DNA of 64,000 bases from positions 2,790,001-2,854,000 of the forward strand of contig AP024866.1 of assembly GCA_024346835.1 (NCBI GenBank), written 5' to 3'. This DNA comes from Vibrio comitans (GTDB lineage: Bacteria; Pseudomonadota; Gammaproteobacteria; Enterobacterales; Vibrionaceae). Every line of letters starts with the position of its first letter. The stretch's first letter is position 1. Below the pieces are notes generated by a model. That model saw only the letters and a program-made list of their open reading frames with translations, was not told the origin of the DNA and did not search any database. Both the position numbers and the translations under genes were made by a program. Of the stretch, positions 1-11,021 are shown piece after piece.

Positions 1-1719
1 ATCAGCTACGATGAGCGCCACGGTTATCGAGGTGAAGAGAAAATTGCTTGGGAACCATCTGCAACCGCAATGGCTCAGGACGAACTTCAACAATACCTTC
101 GTTCTCAACCTAGCTACGGCGCTATGCGTCCGGCAGTAGTGACCAAAGTGGAAGGCCAAACAGCTCAGGTTTATGTTAAGAGTCATGGCTACCAAACGAT
201 TGAATGGGATGGCATGAGTTGGGCTCGCCGCTTCAAAACAGATGAGCGCCAAGGCCCTGCACCGAAAAGTGCTTCTGACATTGTCGAAGTAGGTCAACAA
301 GTCTGGGTTCGCCCAACTGATATTGCTCGCGCATTAACCCCTGCCCCTACAACGGAAGCAGAGGAAGAAGCAGCAGAAGAACAGCAACCGATCGTATGGC
401 GATTGAGCCAGATCCCGAATGCGAATACGGCGATGGTCTCTATTGAGCCAACATCAGGTCGTGTGACTTCTTTAGTGGGCGGCTTTAACTTTGTACACAA
501 CAAGTTTAACCGTGCTACGCAGTCTCTACGTCAGGTGGGCTCTAGTATCAAACCATTCATCTATTCCGCTGCGATTGATGAGGGTATGACTCTAGCCACT
601 TTGATCAACGACGCTCCTATTAACCAATGGGATGAGAGTGCAGGAACCGCATGGCGACCAAAGAACTCACCACCAACCTACCTTGGTCCAACACGCCTTC
701 GTATTGGTCTTGCTCAATCGAAAAACGTAATGGCGGTTCGTGTTCTACGCTCTGTTGGCCTTGATGAGACACGTGATTACCTCACTCGATTTGGCTTTGC
801 CAAAGAGAATACTCCACGCTCAGAGACCATTGCCTTAGGTGCAGGTAGCTTAACACCAGTACAAATGGCTCAGGGTTACTCAGTATTTGCCAATGGCGGT
901 TACTATGTAGAACCTTTCTACATCGAACGCGTTGAAAATCCATATGGAGAGGTACGTTTCGAGGCAAATCCAACGGTTATCTGTAAAAAGAACTGTGACA
1001 ACGAGCTAGTGACCGATGTTTCAGAGTATGCAGAGAACAAAGACATTGAGCTTACCGAACTGACCAATGAGGAAGGCGAGAAGGTAGAATCGGTAGACGA
1101 CACCCCTCGCTACGCACCTCGCGTTATCACTCCACAAACTGCATTCCTAGTTCGTGAAATGATGTACAGCAATGTTTGGGGTGGCGGTAATTGGTCTAAA
1201 GGCACAGGCTGGAACGGTACAGGTTTCCGCGCTCAAGCGCTAAAACGCCGAGATATTGGCGGCAAAACAGGTACGACTAACTCTTCGAAAGATGCATGGT
1301 ATAGCGGTTATGGTCCAAACGTAGTTGCTGTAACCTGGGTTGGATTCGATAGTCATGACCGTAATCTTGGCCGTACCGAAAAAAACACTAACCTAGGTAA
1401 AAGCCAAGTATCTGGTGGTGAAGCTGGCGCACGAACAGCCCAACCAGCATGGGTAGACTTCATGAAAGTCGCATTAGAAGACACACCAGTACAACGCAAA
1501 CGTGTACCACGCAAGATTATTCAGGCACGTATTGATCGCAGTTCTGGATTACTGACTCAAAAAGCCGATGAAACATCTCGCTTTGAGTACTTCTTGCAGG
1601 GCACAGCACCAACGGAATACGAACCAGACAACTCTAGCAATAGCCTATATGGAGACGATATCTTCTCTAGTGGCGCCTCAGATGATGAGGATAGCGAAGA
1701 GAGTGGAAGCTTGTTCTAA
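1..1719 (+). CDS. mrcA: Penicillin-binding protein 1A, C-terminal part (5' end outside window)
   Basis: Bifunctional peptidoglycan glycosyltransferase/transpeptidase of the inner membrane. The frame is open from base 1, so the transmembrane anchor and glycosyltransferase domain lie upstream of the window; 572 codons remain. They hold the OB-like domain (about bases 130-330) and the transpeptidase domain with all three penicillin-binding motifs: SSIK (nucleophile serine at base 541), SKN (base 718) and KTGTT (base 1264). The tail is acidic and serine-rich, as in many Vibrio PBP1A proteins. An ATG at 70 is internal, not the start. Followed by a strong terminator shared with oxyR. Confidence 0.95.
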   Translation: MSYDERHGYRGEEKIAWEPSATAMAQDELQQYLRSQPSYGAMRPAVVTKVEGQTAQVYVKSHGYQTIEWDGMSWARRFKTDERQGPAPKSASDIVEVGQQVWVRPTDIARALTPAPTTEAEEEAAEEQQPIVWRLSQIPNANTAMVSIEPTSGRVTSLVGGFNFVHNKFNRATQSLRQVGSSIKPFIYSAAIDEGMTLATLINDAPINQWDESAGTAWRPKNSPPTYLGPTRLRIGLAQSKNVMAVRVLRSVGLDETRDYLTRFGFAKENTPRSETIALGAGSLTPVQMAQGYSVFANGGYYVEPFYIERVENPYGEVRFEANPTVICKKNCDNELVTDVSEYAENKDIELTELTNEEGEKVESVDDTPRYAPRVITPQTAFLVREMMYSNVWGGGNWSKGTGWNGTGFRAQALKRRDIGGKTGTTNSSKDAWYSGYGPNVVAVTWVGFDSHDRNLGRTEKNTNLGKSQVSGGEAGARTAQPAWVDFMKVALEDTPVQRKRVPRKIIQARIDRSSGLLTQKADETSRFEYFLQGTAPTEYEPDNSSNSLYGDDIFSSGASDDEDSEESGSLF

Positions 1720-1727
1720 CCAACAAT

Positions 1728-1764
1728 AAAAAAAGACCCGGCCAATTTGGCCGGGTCTTTTTTT
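1728..1764. terminator. Bidirectional terminator between mrcA and oxyR
   Basis: A GC-rich stem (GACCCGGCC / GGCCGGGTC, loop AATTT) is flanked by seven A on the left and seven or more T on the right, so it can stop transcription in both directions. The T tract runs into the oxyR stop codon. Confidence 0.93.
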
Positions 1765-2647
1765 AGTTCAAGCAGTCTGAGATGTAGCGGGCCAGAGATT
1801 CAAATCTTGGTTTGAATGGTGAACCAGGACGATAAGCCAACACTAATTTGCGACATGGCGTTGGATTTTCAGCTGGAATATAACTCACCCCATCCTTAGA
1901 TTTTTCGCGCGGTACGGCAAGTTCAGGTAACAAGGTAATGCCACTGCCCGCAGCTACCATATTTCTCAATGTCTCTAAGCTGGTTGCTTTGAATCGATGA
2001 TCATCTTCAGCACCTGCTGCAAAGCAGTATCCTAAAGCCTGATCTCTCAAGCAATGCCCATCCCCCAGTGAAAGCACAGTATTACCATTGAGTTTTTGCA
2101 TATCAAAACTCGACAGTCCTCCCCACGGGTGATTCTCTGGAACTGCAATCATCAGCGGCTCTTCATAGATCTCGAGCTCTTTGAAGGGCTCAGTTTCCTT
2201 TACCGCAGCCAAAATAAGGCAGTCTAACTTCCCTTCTTCTAATTGTGCTACCAATTGATGGGTTTGCGCCTCATAAAGGAACAGTTCTAGGTCTGGAAAA
2301 TCTTGCTTTATCTTTGGAACTATCATTGGCATCAGGTATGGGCCTACTGTAGGAATAAAGCCTATATGTATCGGCCCCTCCATCGAGTCTCCTTGGGCAC
2401 TCGCCATCTCTGTGAATTGCTTTACCTCAGACAGTATCTTTTTGGCCTGTTCCACCAATAGCAATCCAGCATCGGTAAACAACACCTTGCGACTACTGCG
2501 CTCCAGTAAAGCGGTTCCCAATTCATCTTCTAGTTTGCGGATTTGTCCACTCAAGGTCGGTTGACTGACAAAGCACGCCTCTGCGGCTTTTCGAAAATGC
2601 TTATGCTCAGCTAAAGACACCAAATATTCAAAATCTCTAATGTTCAT
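1763..2647 (-). CDS. oxyR: LysR-family hydrogen peroxide sensor OxyR
   Basis: Peroxide-responsive transcription factor. The 294 residues show an N-terminal LysR winged helix-turn-helix (about 1-60) and a regulatory domain. The redox pair falls at exactly C199 and C208 in the motif GDGHCLRDQALGYC, the same numbers as E. coli OxyR, where these form the activating disulfide. It is divergent from a peroxiredoxin gene with a candidate OxyR operator between them, the usual arrangement for autoregulation plus target activation. Confidence 0.96.
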   Translation of the reverse strand: MNIRDFEYLVSLAEHKHFRKAAEACFVSQPTLSGQIRKLEDELGTALLERSSRKVLFTDAGLLLVEQAKKILSEVKQFTEMASAQGDSMEGPIHIGFIPTVGPYLMPMIVPKIKQDFPDLELFLYEAQTHQLVAQLEEGKLDCLILAAVKETEPFKELEIYEEPLMIAVPENHPWGGLSSFDMQKLNGNTVLSLGDGHCLRDQALGYCFAAGAEDDHRFKATSLETLRNMVAAGSGITLLPELAVPREKSKDGVSYIPAENPTPCRKLVLAYRPGSPFKPRFESLARYISDCLN

Positions 2648-2660
2648 TTCTATGATCTCG

Positions 2661-2697
2661 ATAATATTTACCTATTGAAACAATAGCATCAAACGGT
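2661..2697. promoter_or_regulatory. Candidate OxyR binding site between oxyR and the peroxiredoxin gene
   Basis: Known OxyR sites carry ATAGxtxxxaxCTAT twice with a 7-base spacer. Here ATAATATTTACCTAT (2661-2675) matches the outer ATA, the inner A and CTAT; after 7 bases a second unit starts with ATAG (2683) and has A at the expected tenth position, but lacks the final CTAT. The position, 14 bases upstream of the oxyR start, fits autorepression and divergent activation. This is a match by eye to a loose consensus. Confidence 0.55.
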
Positions 2698-2785
2698 TAT
2701 ATCTATCAAAAGAAATCATTAATAATGGCTTCAACAAAACAGAAAGGGCTAAGTCCCTAACTTAAAAATTTAAAAGGACAACACA

Positions 2786-3514
2786 ATGTTTGCATCTAAA
2801 GAAGGTCAGCCTGTACCACAAGTCACATTCCCAATTCGCGTTGGTGACGCATTCACTCAAGTAACCACTGACGACATCTTTAAAGATAAAACCGTTATTG
2901 TATTCAGCCTACCAGGGGCTTTTACTCCAACATGTTCATCTAGCCATCTACCTCGTTTCAACGAGTTGTTCCCTGTATTCAAAGAGCACGGCGTTGATGA
3001 AATTGTCTGTGTATCAGTGAACGATACGTTCGTTATGAACGCTTGGAAAGAAAACCAAGAGGCGGAAAACATTCGCTTCATCCCAGACGGTAACGGTGAC
3101 TTTACTGATGGTATGGGTCTGCTAGTTGATAAGAAAGAGCTAGGCTTCGGCAAACGCTCATGGCGCTACAGCATGCTGGTTAAAAACGGCGTTGTAGACA
3201 AAATGTTCATTGAGCCAAACGAACCAGGTGACCCGTTCAAAGTTTCTGATGCAGATACTATGCTTAACTACATTGCCCCTGAATACAAAGTTCAAGAGTC
3301 AATCACAGTATTCTCCAAGCCAGGTTGCCCTTTCTGTGTAAAAGCGAAACAAAATCTGATCGACAAGGGTCTTCAGTACGAAGAGATCGTATTGGGTAAA
3401 GATGCAACTACCGTATCACTACGAGCAATCACTGGTCGCTCTACAGTGCCACAAGTCTTCATCGGTGGTAAGCACATCGGTGGTAGCGAAGAGTTAGAAA
3501 CATACCTAGCGTAA
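2786..3514 (+). CDS. Hybrid peroxiredoxin-glutaredoxin (glutathione-dependent peroxidase)
   Basis: Reduces peroxides using glutathione through a fused glutaredoxin, as in the Haemophilus influenzae hybrid Prx5. Of 242 residues, about 1-160 form a Prx5-type peroxiredoxin with peroxidatic C50 in [12 protein letters not shown]; about 170-242 form a glutaredoxin with active site CPFC (181-184) and the TVPQVFI cis-proline motif. The start is preceded by AAAAGGACAAC. It is divergent from oxyR and probably OxyR-activated. Confidence 0.95.
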   Translation: MFASKEGQPVPQVTFPIRVGDAFTQVTTDDIFKDKTVIVFSLPGAFTPTCSSSHLPRFNELFPVFKEHGVDEIVCVSVNDTFVMNAWKENQEAENIRFIPDGNGDFTDGMGLLVDKKELGFGKRSWRYSMLVKNGVVDKMFIEPNEPGDPFKVSDADTMLNYIAPEYKVQESITVFSKPGCPFCVKAKQNLIDKGLQYEEIVLGKDATTVSLRAITGRSTVPQVFIGGKHIGGSEELETYLA

Positions 3515-3545
3515 GCAACTGCTAAGTAAGTGCAATTTAATATAC

Positions 3546-3564
3546 GGCCCGCAAACGGCGGGCC
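3546..3564 (+). terminator. GC-rich hairpin after the peroxiredoxin gene, weak terminator
   Basis: Seven perfect GC pairs (GGCCCGC / GCGGGCC, loop AAACG) lie 32 bases after the stop codon. The T tract is poor (TAGTTGAT), so termination may be partial or factor-assisted. Confidence 0.45.
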
Positions 3565-3570
3565 TAGTTG

Positions 3571-3629
3571 ATATACCCAAGTGAAATCGAGCAAAGTTTG
3601 CCTAACTATGAGTGAACACTTGGTTATAT
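3571..3629. repeat. Imperfect 13-bp inverted repeat, possible Vibrio palindromic repeat unit
   Basis: ATATACCCAAGTG (3571-3583) pairs with CACTTGGTTATAT (3617-3629) with one mismatch across a 33-base middle. From memory, units beginning TATACCCAAGTG and ending CACTTGG(G)TATA recur between genes in Vibrio genomes, so this is probably one copy of a dispersed palindromic repeat. No second copy was seen in this window. Confidence 0.5.
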
Positions 3630-3658
3630 GAGCTTATAGCGAATATTAGGGGGGTTCC

Positions 3659-5110
3659 ATGAAGTCATTAAACGTCGACGTAGCGGTAATTGGTGGTGGT
3701 ACAGCAGGCCTTGGGGCTTACCGTGCGGCTAAAGCTCACACAGACTCGGTCGTAATGATCGAAGGTGGCCCTTACGGTACAACCTGCGCACGAGTAGGCT
3801 GTATGCCCTCTAAACTACTGATTGCAGCTGCTGAGAGCATGCATCAGATTGAGAAAGCGCCACAATTTGGCGTGCACCCGCAAGGCGATATCCGTATTGA
3901 TGGCAAGCAGGTAATGCAGCGCATCAAAAGCGAACGCGACCGCTTTGTTGGGTTTGTACTTGAGAGTGTAGATGAGATACCTGCAGAAGATAAAATTCGC
4001 GGTTACGCACAATTTATTGATAACTCAACGCTCGTTGTAGATGGCCACACTCAAATCAATGCCCAGCGCATTGTCATTGCAACTGGTTCAAGACCCGCTT
4101 ATCCAGCAGTATGGAATGAACTAGGCGACAGATTAGTCATCAATGATGATGTCTTTGATTGGGATGACCTACCTCAATCAGTGGCTGTATTTGGCCCAGG
4201 TGTGATCGGCCTAGAACTAGGCCAAGCTCTGCACCGCTTAGGCGTTAAAGTGAAGGTATTTGGTGTGGGTGGACAAGTTGGCCCATTAACCGACCCAGAA
4301 GTAATGGCATACGCAGGCAAGAGCTTTCAAGAAGAGTTCTATCTGGATGCAGATGTAAAAGTAGAGAGAATGGTTCGTAATGAAGACAAAGTTGAGATCG
4401 ACTTCATCAACCGCTCGGGTGAAACAGAACGCTTTGAAGTGGATTTCGTTTTGGCTGCTACTGGCCGTCGTCCGAATGTTGATAGTCTAGGGTTAGAAAA
4501 TACACCAATTGAGTTGGATGCCAAGGGCGTGCCTACTGCTGACCCATACACAATGCAGACCTCGATAGAGAACATTTTTATTTCTGGTGATGCAAGTAAC
4601 CAGATCCCACTGCTTCACGAAGCTGCCGATCAAGGCCGTATCGCAGGTGATAACGCAGGACGCTACCCGGATATTAGAGCTGGCCTGCGTCGCTCCACTA
4701 TATCGGCGGTTTTCACGGATCCACAGATTGCCATGGTAGGAGAATCATTTCGTCAAATCTCACAGCGTTTAGGAACCTGTGGCTGCTTTGAAACTGGAAC
4801 CGTATCCTTTGAAGGCCAAGGTCGTTCTCGCGTTATGCTCCGCAACAAGGGCATCTTAAATGTCTATGGTGAGCAAGGTACTGGGCGTTTCCTGGGAGCT
4901 GAGATGATGGGACCAAATGCAGAGCACTTAGCACATCTACTTGCTTGGGCGCATCAGAACAAGATGACCATTTCACAAATGCTGGACATGCCTTTCTATC
5001 ACCCTGTAATTGAGGAAGGTGTTCGTACCGCACTTAGAGGCCTAAACGCTAAGTTGCATCTAGGCCCAGAGATGATTAAACACTGCCTAGACTGTGGTCC
5101 AGGCTGTTAA
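3659..5110 (+). CDS. Dihydrolipoyl-dehydrogenase-like flavoprotein with C-terminal cysteine tail
   Basis: Class I pyridine nucleotide-disulfide oxidoreductase, 483 residues. FAD-binding GGGTAG is at 12-17, the redox disulfide GTTCARVGCMPSK has C43 and C48, an NAD(P)-binding glycine motif (FGPGVIGLE) is mid-protein, and the catalytic base is probably H448 with E453 (HPVIEE). It is not next to pyruvate or oxoglutarate dehydrogenase genes, so it is unlikely to be the housekeeping E3 Lpd. The last residues add C476, C479 and C483 (CxxCGPGC), which normal Lpd lacks. Its place after oxyR and a peroxidase suggests a redox-stress role. The substrate cannot be read from sequence. Confidence 0.85.
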   Translation: MKSLNVDVAVIGGGTAGLGAYRAAKAHTDSVVMIEGGPYGTTCARVGCMPSKLLIAAAESMHQIEKAPQFGVHPQGDIRIDGKQVMQRIKSERDRFVGFVLESVDEIPAEDKIRGYAQFIDNSTLVVDGHTQINAQRIVIATGSRPAYPAVWNELGDRLVINDDVFDWDDLPQSVAVFGPGVIGLELGQALHRLGVKVKVFGVGGQVGPLTDPEVMAYAGKSFQEEFYLDADVKVERMVRNEDKVEIDFINRSGETERFEVDFVLAATGRRPNVDSLGLENTPIELDAKGVPTADPYTMQTSIENIFISGDASNQIPLLHEAADQGRIAGDNAGRYPDIRAGLRRSTISAVFTDPQIAMVGESFRQISQRLGTCGCFETGTVSFEGQGRSRVMLRNKGILNVYGEQGTGRFLGAEMMGPNAEHLAHLLAWAHQNKMTISQMLDMPFYHPVIEEGVRTALRGLNAKLHLGPEMIKHCLDCGPGC

Positions 5111-5136
5111 TCACTCTTCCCTTTAAGCTCTTCTAG

Positions 5137-5169
5137 CCTGTGGCATTCAACAAGTGTCGCAGGTTTTTT
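5137..5169 (+). terminator. Terminator after the flavoprotein gene
   Basis: A nine-pair stem with two wobble pairs (CCTGTGGCA / TGTCGCAGG) is followed by six T. It sits between convergent genes, and the T tract reaches the RidA-family stop codon. Confidence 0.7.
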
Positions 5170-5515
5170 ACTTTTCAGCGGCAATCACCGAAATTTCCAC
5201 CAGCAAAGCCTCTCTTGCCATATCCGCAGTGACACAAGCTCTCGCCGGTGCATGGCCTTCAGGTACCCACGCATCCCAAACTGCATTCATTTCTTGAAAA
5301 TACTGCATATCTTTCACGTAGATGGTTGCTGAAAGCATGTTTTCTTTATCACTTCCAGCCTCAAGCAATAACTCCTCAACCTTGTCCAACATAGTTTGAG
5401 TTTGTTCGGTAATGCCCTTGGTAGCATCGGCGCACACCTGACCACACAGATAAATTGTACCGTTATGTTTTACAATGCGGCTCATACGTTGCTTGGTTTG
5501 TTGACGTTCGATCAT
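5168..5515 (-). CDS. RidA-family (YjgF/YER057c/UK114) protein
   Basis: 115 residues, the usual size of the family, which includes enamine/imine deaminases that clear reactive intermediates of PLP enzymes. Family features include the central IYVKDM segment, ARACVTAD near residue 90 (the conserved arginine region that binds substrate carboxylates) and VEISVIA at the C terminus. It resembles the YoaB/YjgH branch more than canonical RidA, so its substrate is uncertain. It stands alone, convergent with the flavoprotein gene. Confidence 0.85.
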   Translation of the reverse strand: MIERQQTKQRMSRIVKHNGTIYLCGQVCADATKGITEQTQTMLDKVEELLLEAGSDKENMLSATIYVKDMQYFQEMNAVWDAWVPEGHAPARACVTADMAREALLVEISVIAAEK

Positions 5516-5607
5516 GACCTGTCCTTCTGTTTAAAGCGAAAGGAGCATTGTAGAGAAATATCAAGGTAAAGGGATAGGCATTTGATGCCAAAAGTTCGGA
5601 ATTTGAG

Positions 5608-5703
5608 TAATACCAATCACAGTGAGTAAGTAGTCAGAAATAGCGCAGTAAAAACGCTGGATAACAAGCTAGGATGGGCAGTTATTTACTACGATAGGTA
5701 TAA
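5608..5703. repeat. MITE-like interspersed repeat with imperfect terminal inverted repeats
   Basis: Most of the 331-base gap between the RidA and argH genes is a compact element of about 96 bases. Its ends (left TAATACCAATCACAGTGAGT, right ending TACTACGATAGGTATAAT) form roughly 22-bp inverted repeats with about six mismatches, and an inner AGCG/CGCT hairpin lies between. No protein is encoded. From memory, near-identical elements starting TACCAATCACAGTGAGTAAG occur in many Vibrio genomes, so this is likely one copy of a dispersed non-autonomous repeat. Confidence 0.6.
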
Positions 5704-5710
5704 TGAGGTG

Positions 5711-5755
5711 AGCAGAAAACAAAAGGCCCCTGAACGATCATTGTTCAAGGGCCGT
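5711..5755 (-). terminator. Terminator of the argCBGH operon
   Basis: Read on the minus strand, an 11-pair stem with one wobble (GGCCCTTGAAC / GTTCAGGGGCC) precedes a T-rich run (TTTTGTTTTCT). It lies about 90 bases after the argH stop codon. Confidence 0.8.
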
Positions 5756-5846
5756 CTTAGAATCTGTCTAAGAAAAGCAGTGGTACAGTAATAGACCCTG
5801 CCTTTCTAAATGAGTTCCTTTTTAATTGGATTTTTTCACTTAAATC

Positions 5847-7745
<1,899 letters not shown>

Positions 7746-7774
7746 CTAGTGCTTACTGTATTCTATTTTTGACG

Positions 7775-8989
7775 CTATTTCTTAAGTTCGTTTAGAGCGC
7801 GGATTCTGCTTGAAAGCGAGTACAGACGGATAAAGCCTTCCGCATGACTTTGGTCGTACACTTCATCTTCGCCAAATGTAGCAAACTCTTCCGAGTAAAG
7901 GCTATTGTCAGAGCGTTTCTGAACGACAGTTGCGTGTCCTTTGTACAATTTGATAACCACTTCACCGTTAACGTCTTGAGCTAGCTCATCTGAAGCAGCA
8001 AGAATTGAACGACATAGCGGAGTAAACCAACGGCCATCGTACACTAGGTGAGAAGCTTTCACGCCCAACTCTTCACGGAATTCAAAGGCTGTTTTATCAA
8101 GAACCAATTGCTCTACCGCACGCAATGCTTCCATGATGATAGTGCCACCCGGAGTTTCGTAGCAGCCACGAGACTTCATGCCTACAAGACGGTTTTCTAC
8201 GATATCGATACGACCAACACCGTGCTTTGCACCCTTCTCATTCAGGTAAACAAGCGCGTTGTATGGCGTCATTTTCTCGCCATCAATCTCAGTTACTTCG
8301 CCTTTCTCAACCTTAACGGTCACCGTCTCTGATTCGTTTGGTGCTTGTTCTGGATCTACTGTCCATGCCCAGCAATCTTCGTTTGGTGCATTCCACGTAT
8401 CTTCTAACACGCCACCTTCTGTTGAGATGTGCCATGCGTTTGCATCGCGAGAATAAATCTTCGTCAGTGATGCAGAACAAGGGATATTACGCTCAGCTAG
8501 GTAATCTAGACACTCTTCACGACTTACTAGATCCCACTCACGCCAAGGGGCAATCACATGCAGATCAGGTGCTAGAGCAGCAAACGCGCCTTCAAAACGC
8601 ACTTGGTCATTACCCTTACCAGTACAACCATGACACAGTGCGTCAGCGCCAACTTTACGCGCCACTTCAACTTGCGCCTTAGCAATGATAGGACGAGCCA
8701 TCGACGTACCTAGCAGGTACTTACCTTCGTAACACGCGCCTGTTTTAAGAGTTGGGTAGATGTAATCTGCAACCATTTCTTCTTTAAGATCAGCAATGTA
8801 GCAAGAAGATGCGCCAGATGCTTTCGCTTTCTCTTCAATGCCTTGTAGCTCTTCTTCGCCCTGACCTACGTCAGCAACAAATGCAACGACTTCACAGTCG
8901 TAGTTTTCTTTAAGCCAAGGAATGATCACTGATGTGTCCAAACCACCTGAATAGGCAACGACAACCTTATTTACGCTTACTTTGCTCAT
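7775..8989 (-). CDS. argG: Argininosuccinate synthase
   Basis: ATP-dependent condensation of citrulline and aspartate to argininosuccinate. 404 residues, the usual bacterial length. The PP-loop ATPase motif AYSGGLDTS is at 12-20 and the substrate signature [13 protein letters not shown] is present. Start ATG preceded by GGAGAATTTATT. Third gene of argCBGH, 53 bases before argH, so co-transcribed under ArgR control. Confidence 0.97.
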   Translation of the reverse strand: MSKVSVNKVVVAYSGGLDTSVIIPWLKENYDCEVVAFVADVGQGEEELQGIEEKAKASGASSCYIADLKEEMVADYIYPTLKTGACYEGKYLLGTSMARPIIAKAQVEVARKVGADALCHGCTGKGNDQVRFEGAFAALAPDLHVIAPWREWDLVSREECLDYLAERNIPCSASLTKIYSRDANAWHISTEGGVLEDTWNAPNEDCWAWTVDPEQAPNESETVTVKVEKGEVTEIDGEKMTPYNALVYLNEKGAKHGVGRIDIVENRLVGMKSRGCYETPGGTIIMEALRAVEQLVLDKTAFEFREELGVKASHLVYDGRWFTPLCRSILAASDELAQDVNGEVVIKLYKGHATVVQKRSDNSLYSEEFATFGEDEVYDQSHAEGFIRLYSLSSRIRALNELKK

Positions 8990-9066
8990 AATAAATTCTC
9001 CGATAAGTAGGAAGGTTGTTATTGCAACATTCCTAGTAATTTCCGTTCACTAAATGTAAATGCCTG

Positions 9067-9849
9067 TTATTCAGGCTGAAAAAGGGTGCCAACGTTTTGC
9101 CCTGCAAACAGTTGGTCTAATTTTTCTGGGTATCGCCACGAGGCTACTTGAATAGGTCGGCCCAAATCGCTTGCAGCTTGCAATGCGGCTTGAACCTTAA
9201 CGATCATTCCATCGGTGATGACTTTCCCTTGAATCAATGCATCAGCTTGCTCTTCATTGAGACTCTCTAGCAGATGACCTTTGCCATCGAGTACTCCACT
9301 CACATCCGAAAGCAGAGCCAGCTCGGCATCCAGAGCACCGGCCACAGCAACTGCGGCTTGGTCGGCATTAACGTTCATCATTTGACCGTTACTTGTTAAA
9401 CCAATAGAGCTGATGATTGGCAGTGTATTCGTCGCCAAAATAGCTTGCAATAGGCTTGAGTTTCCTGGGACTGCTTTACCCACAGCGCCAAGCTCAGGGT
9501 CAAGTTGCTCAACCTGACACAATTCACCATCTGCCAAGCACAAACCAACGGTTTTTAGGCCGGCCTTAATAGCCTCGCCTTGCAACATTTTGTTGGCGGT
9601 ACCGGCTAATGCACCAGTAATAAGAGGGATCTGCTCAACAGGAGTGACGCGCAATCCATCTTTCTTGGTAGAGGTTAATTGCAGGCTGTTTAGCAACTCA
9701 TCCACTAAATAACCGCCACCGTGTACGATCACAATTGAACGCTGAGATTGCTGCGATGCTTGCTCAATGGCCTTAAATAATTTCGATAGTGTTTCACTGC
9801 ACTCTAGCGCAGCTCCACCCAATTTAATCACTAATGGTAATGTGCTCAT
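9067..9849 (-). CDS. argB: Acetylglutamate kinase
   Basis: Phosphorylates N-acetylglutamate in arginine synthesis. 260 residues from the start [14 protein letters not shown], chosen because AAGGAAC lies 6 bases upstream; a longer in-frame reading from 9867 has no such site. Amino-acid kinase motifs KLGGAAL (N terminus) and VHGGGYLVD are visible, as is NVNADQAA for the acetyl-amino acid. Lies 21 bases after argC and is followed by argG. Confidence 0.96.
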   Translation of the reverse strand: MSTLPLVIKLGGAALECSETLSKLFKAIEQASQQSQRSIVIVHGGGYLVDELLNSLQLTSTKKDGLRVTPVEQIPLITGALAGTANKMLQGEAIKAGLKTVGLCLADGELCQVEQLDPELGAVGKAVPGNSSLLQAILATNTLPIISSIGLTSNGQMMNVNADQAAVAVAGALDAELALLSDVSGVLDGKGHLLESLNEEQADALIQGKVITDGMIVKVQAALQAASDLGRPIQVASWRYPEKLDQLFAGQNVGTLFQPE

Positions 9850-9870
9850 AGCTAGTTCCTTTGCCACTAC

Positions 9871-10890
9871 TTAAAACAACGCCGTTGTTTCTGGGAATTG
9901 GTTGCGAATGTTCAAACACTGCATCGCTTGAGAAGATGCACCCTTTAATAGGTTGTCGATAGCAGACACCACGATTAAGTGAGATCCTTTGACGCTCCAG
10001 CCGATATCGCAAAACGGAGTATGCTCTACATCCTGAATCTTTGGCATGACTTGGTGCTTTAGTCTGACCAACTGTGCATCGCCATAGGCCCCTTCAAATG
10101 CTTGCTCAACCTGCTCAGCCGATACACCCTCGGCCAATTTGATGGTGATGGTCGCTAAGATGCCACGCTTAAAGTTACCCAGGTGTGGAGTAAAAATAAC
10201 ATCCTGACCTAAATGACTCGCAATCTCTGGTTGGTGGCGATGAGTAAATACACCATACGCTTGCAAGCTTACTTCACAGAAGCTGTTCGTTTGGCTCGCC
10301 TTGATACCGGCACCTGATACACCACTGACTGCATTAATGACAGGCCACTGATGAGTGTCTAGCAATCCAGCTTCTAGCACCGGCTTGATAGCAAGCTGAG
10401 AAGCGGTTGGATAACAACCCGCCACCGCAACAAGATCGGTTTTAGCAATTTGCTGCTTATTCCACTCTGCTAGGCCATACACTGCGTTATCAAGTTCGGT
10501 TAAGTGCTGGTGTTCAAAACCATAATATTCTGGGTAGAAGCCCTCGGCCTGAACTCTATATGCACCTGACAAATCAAATACCTGGCACCCTTTGGCTAAA
10601 AACAATGGCGCTAGGTCATGACTCACTTGGTGAGCCGTGGCAAGGAAAACGATATCAACCGATTGAGCCACCGCTGCTACATCTTCTAGAGGCAACAATG
10701 GCATATCGATCTTGCCCAACAATTTGCCATGTAACTGACTAATAGGCTTATTTGCATCTAGGCTGTTGGCTGACACGTACAAACCTGATAGCGTGAGGCT
10801 AGGATGTTTAAACACCATATTTGCGAGTTCAGCGCCTGTATAGCCGCTAGCTCCGATAATCGCTACTTTTAGTTGTTTTTCGTTACTCAT
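9871..10890 (-). CDS. argC: N-acetyl-gamma-glutamyl-phosphate reductase
   Basis: NADPH-dependent reduction of acetylglutamyl phosphate. 339 residues starting [19 protein letters not shown], with the NADP-binding GASGYTGAE motif and catalytic cysteine in [11 protein letters not shown]. The start at 10890 (AGAG eight bases upstream) is preferred over an upstream in-frame ATG at 10905 that lacks a ribosome site. First gene of the operon and divergent from argE. Confidence 0.95.
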   Translation of the reverse strand: MSNEKQLKVAIIGASGYTGAELANMVFKHPSLTLSGLYVSANSLDANKPISQLHGKLLGKIDMPLLPLEDVAAVAQSVDIVFLATAHQVSHDLAPLFLAKGCQVFDLSGAYRVQAEGFYPEYYGFEHQHLTELDNAVYGLAEWNKQQIAKTDLVAVAGCYPTASQLAIKPVLEAGLLDTHQWPVINAVSGVSGAGIKASQTNSFCEVSLQAYGVFTHRHQPEIASHLGQDVIFTPHLGNFKRGILATITIKLAEGVSAEQVEQAFEGAYGDAQLVRLKHQVMPKIQDVEHTPFCDIGWSVKGSHLIVVSAIDNLLKGASSQAMQCLNIRNQFPETTALF

Positions 10891-10916
10891 CAACCGACTC
10901 TGCATTTTTGATTATA

Positions 10917-10955
10917 AATGTAATAAAAATTAGCTATTTTGCTTTTTTATTCATT
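10917..10955. promoter_or_regulatory. Paired ARG boxes (ArgR operator) between argC and argE
   Basis: ArgR sites are two 18-bp boxes (core TGAATWWWWATTCA) with 3 bases between. Here the box cores TGTAATAAAAATTA (10919-10932, 10/14) and TGCTTTTTTATTCA (10940-10953, 12/14) start exactly 21 bases apart, which is the box-plus-spacer period. They lie in the divergent promoter region, so one operator can repress both argCBGH and argE. Confidence 0.75.
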
Positions 10956-11021
10956 TTTTGTGACTTAGTATGTGTTTTAACCTTTCGTTAGTTATCTGTC
11001 AATAGTGGATACGAAGATAAT

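Noticed and set aside
8338..8682. 114-codon open frame opposite argG
   Set aside because: Antisense to an essential conserved coding region; composition is that of a reading-frame shadow.
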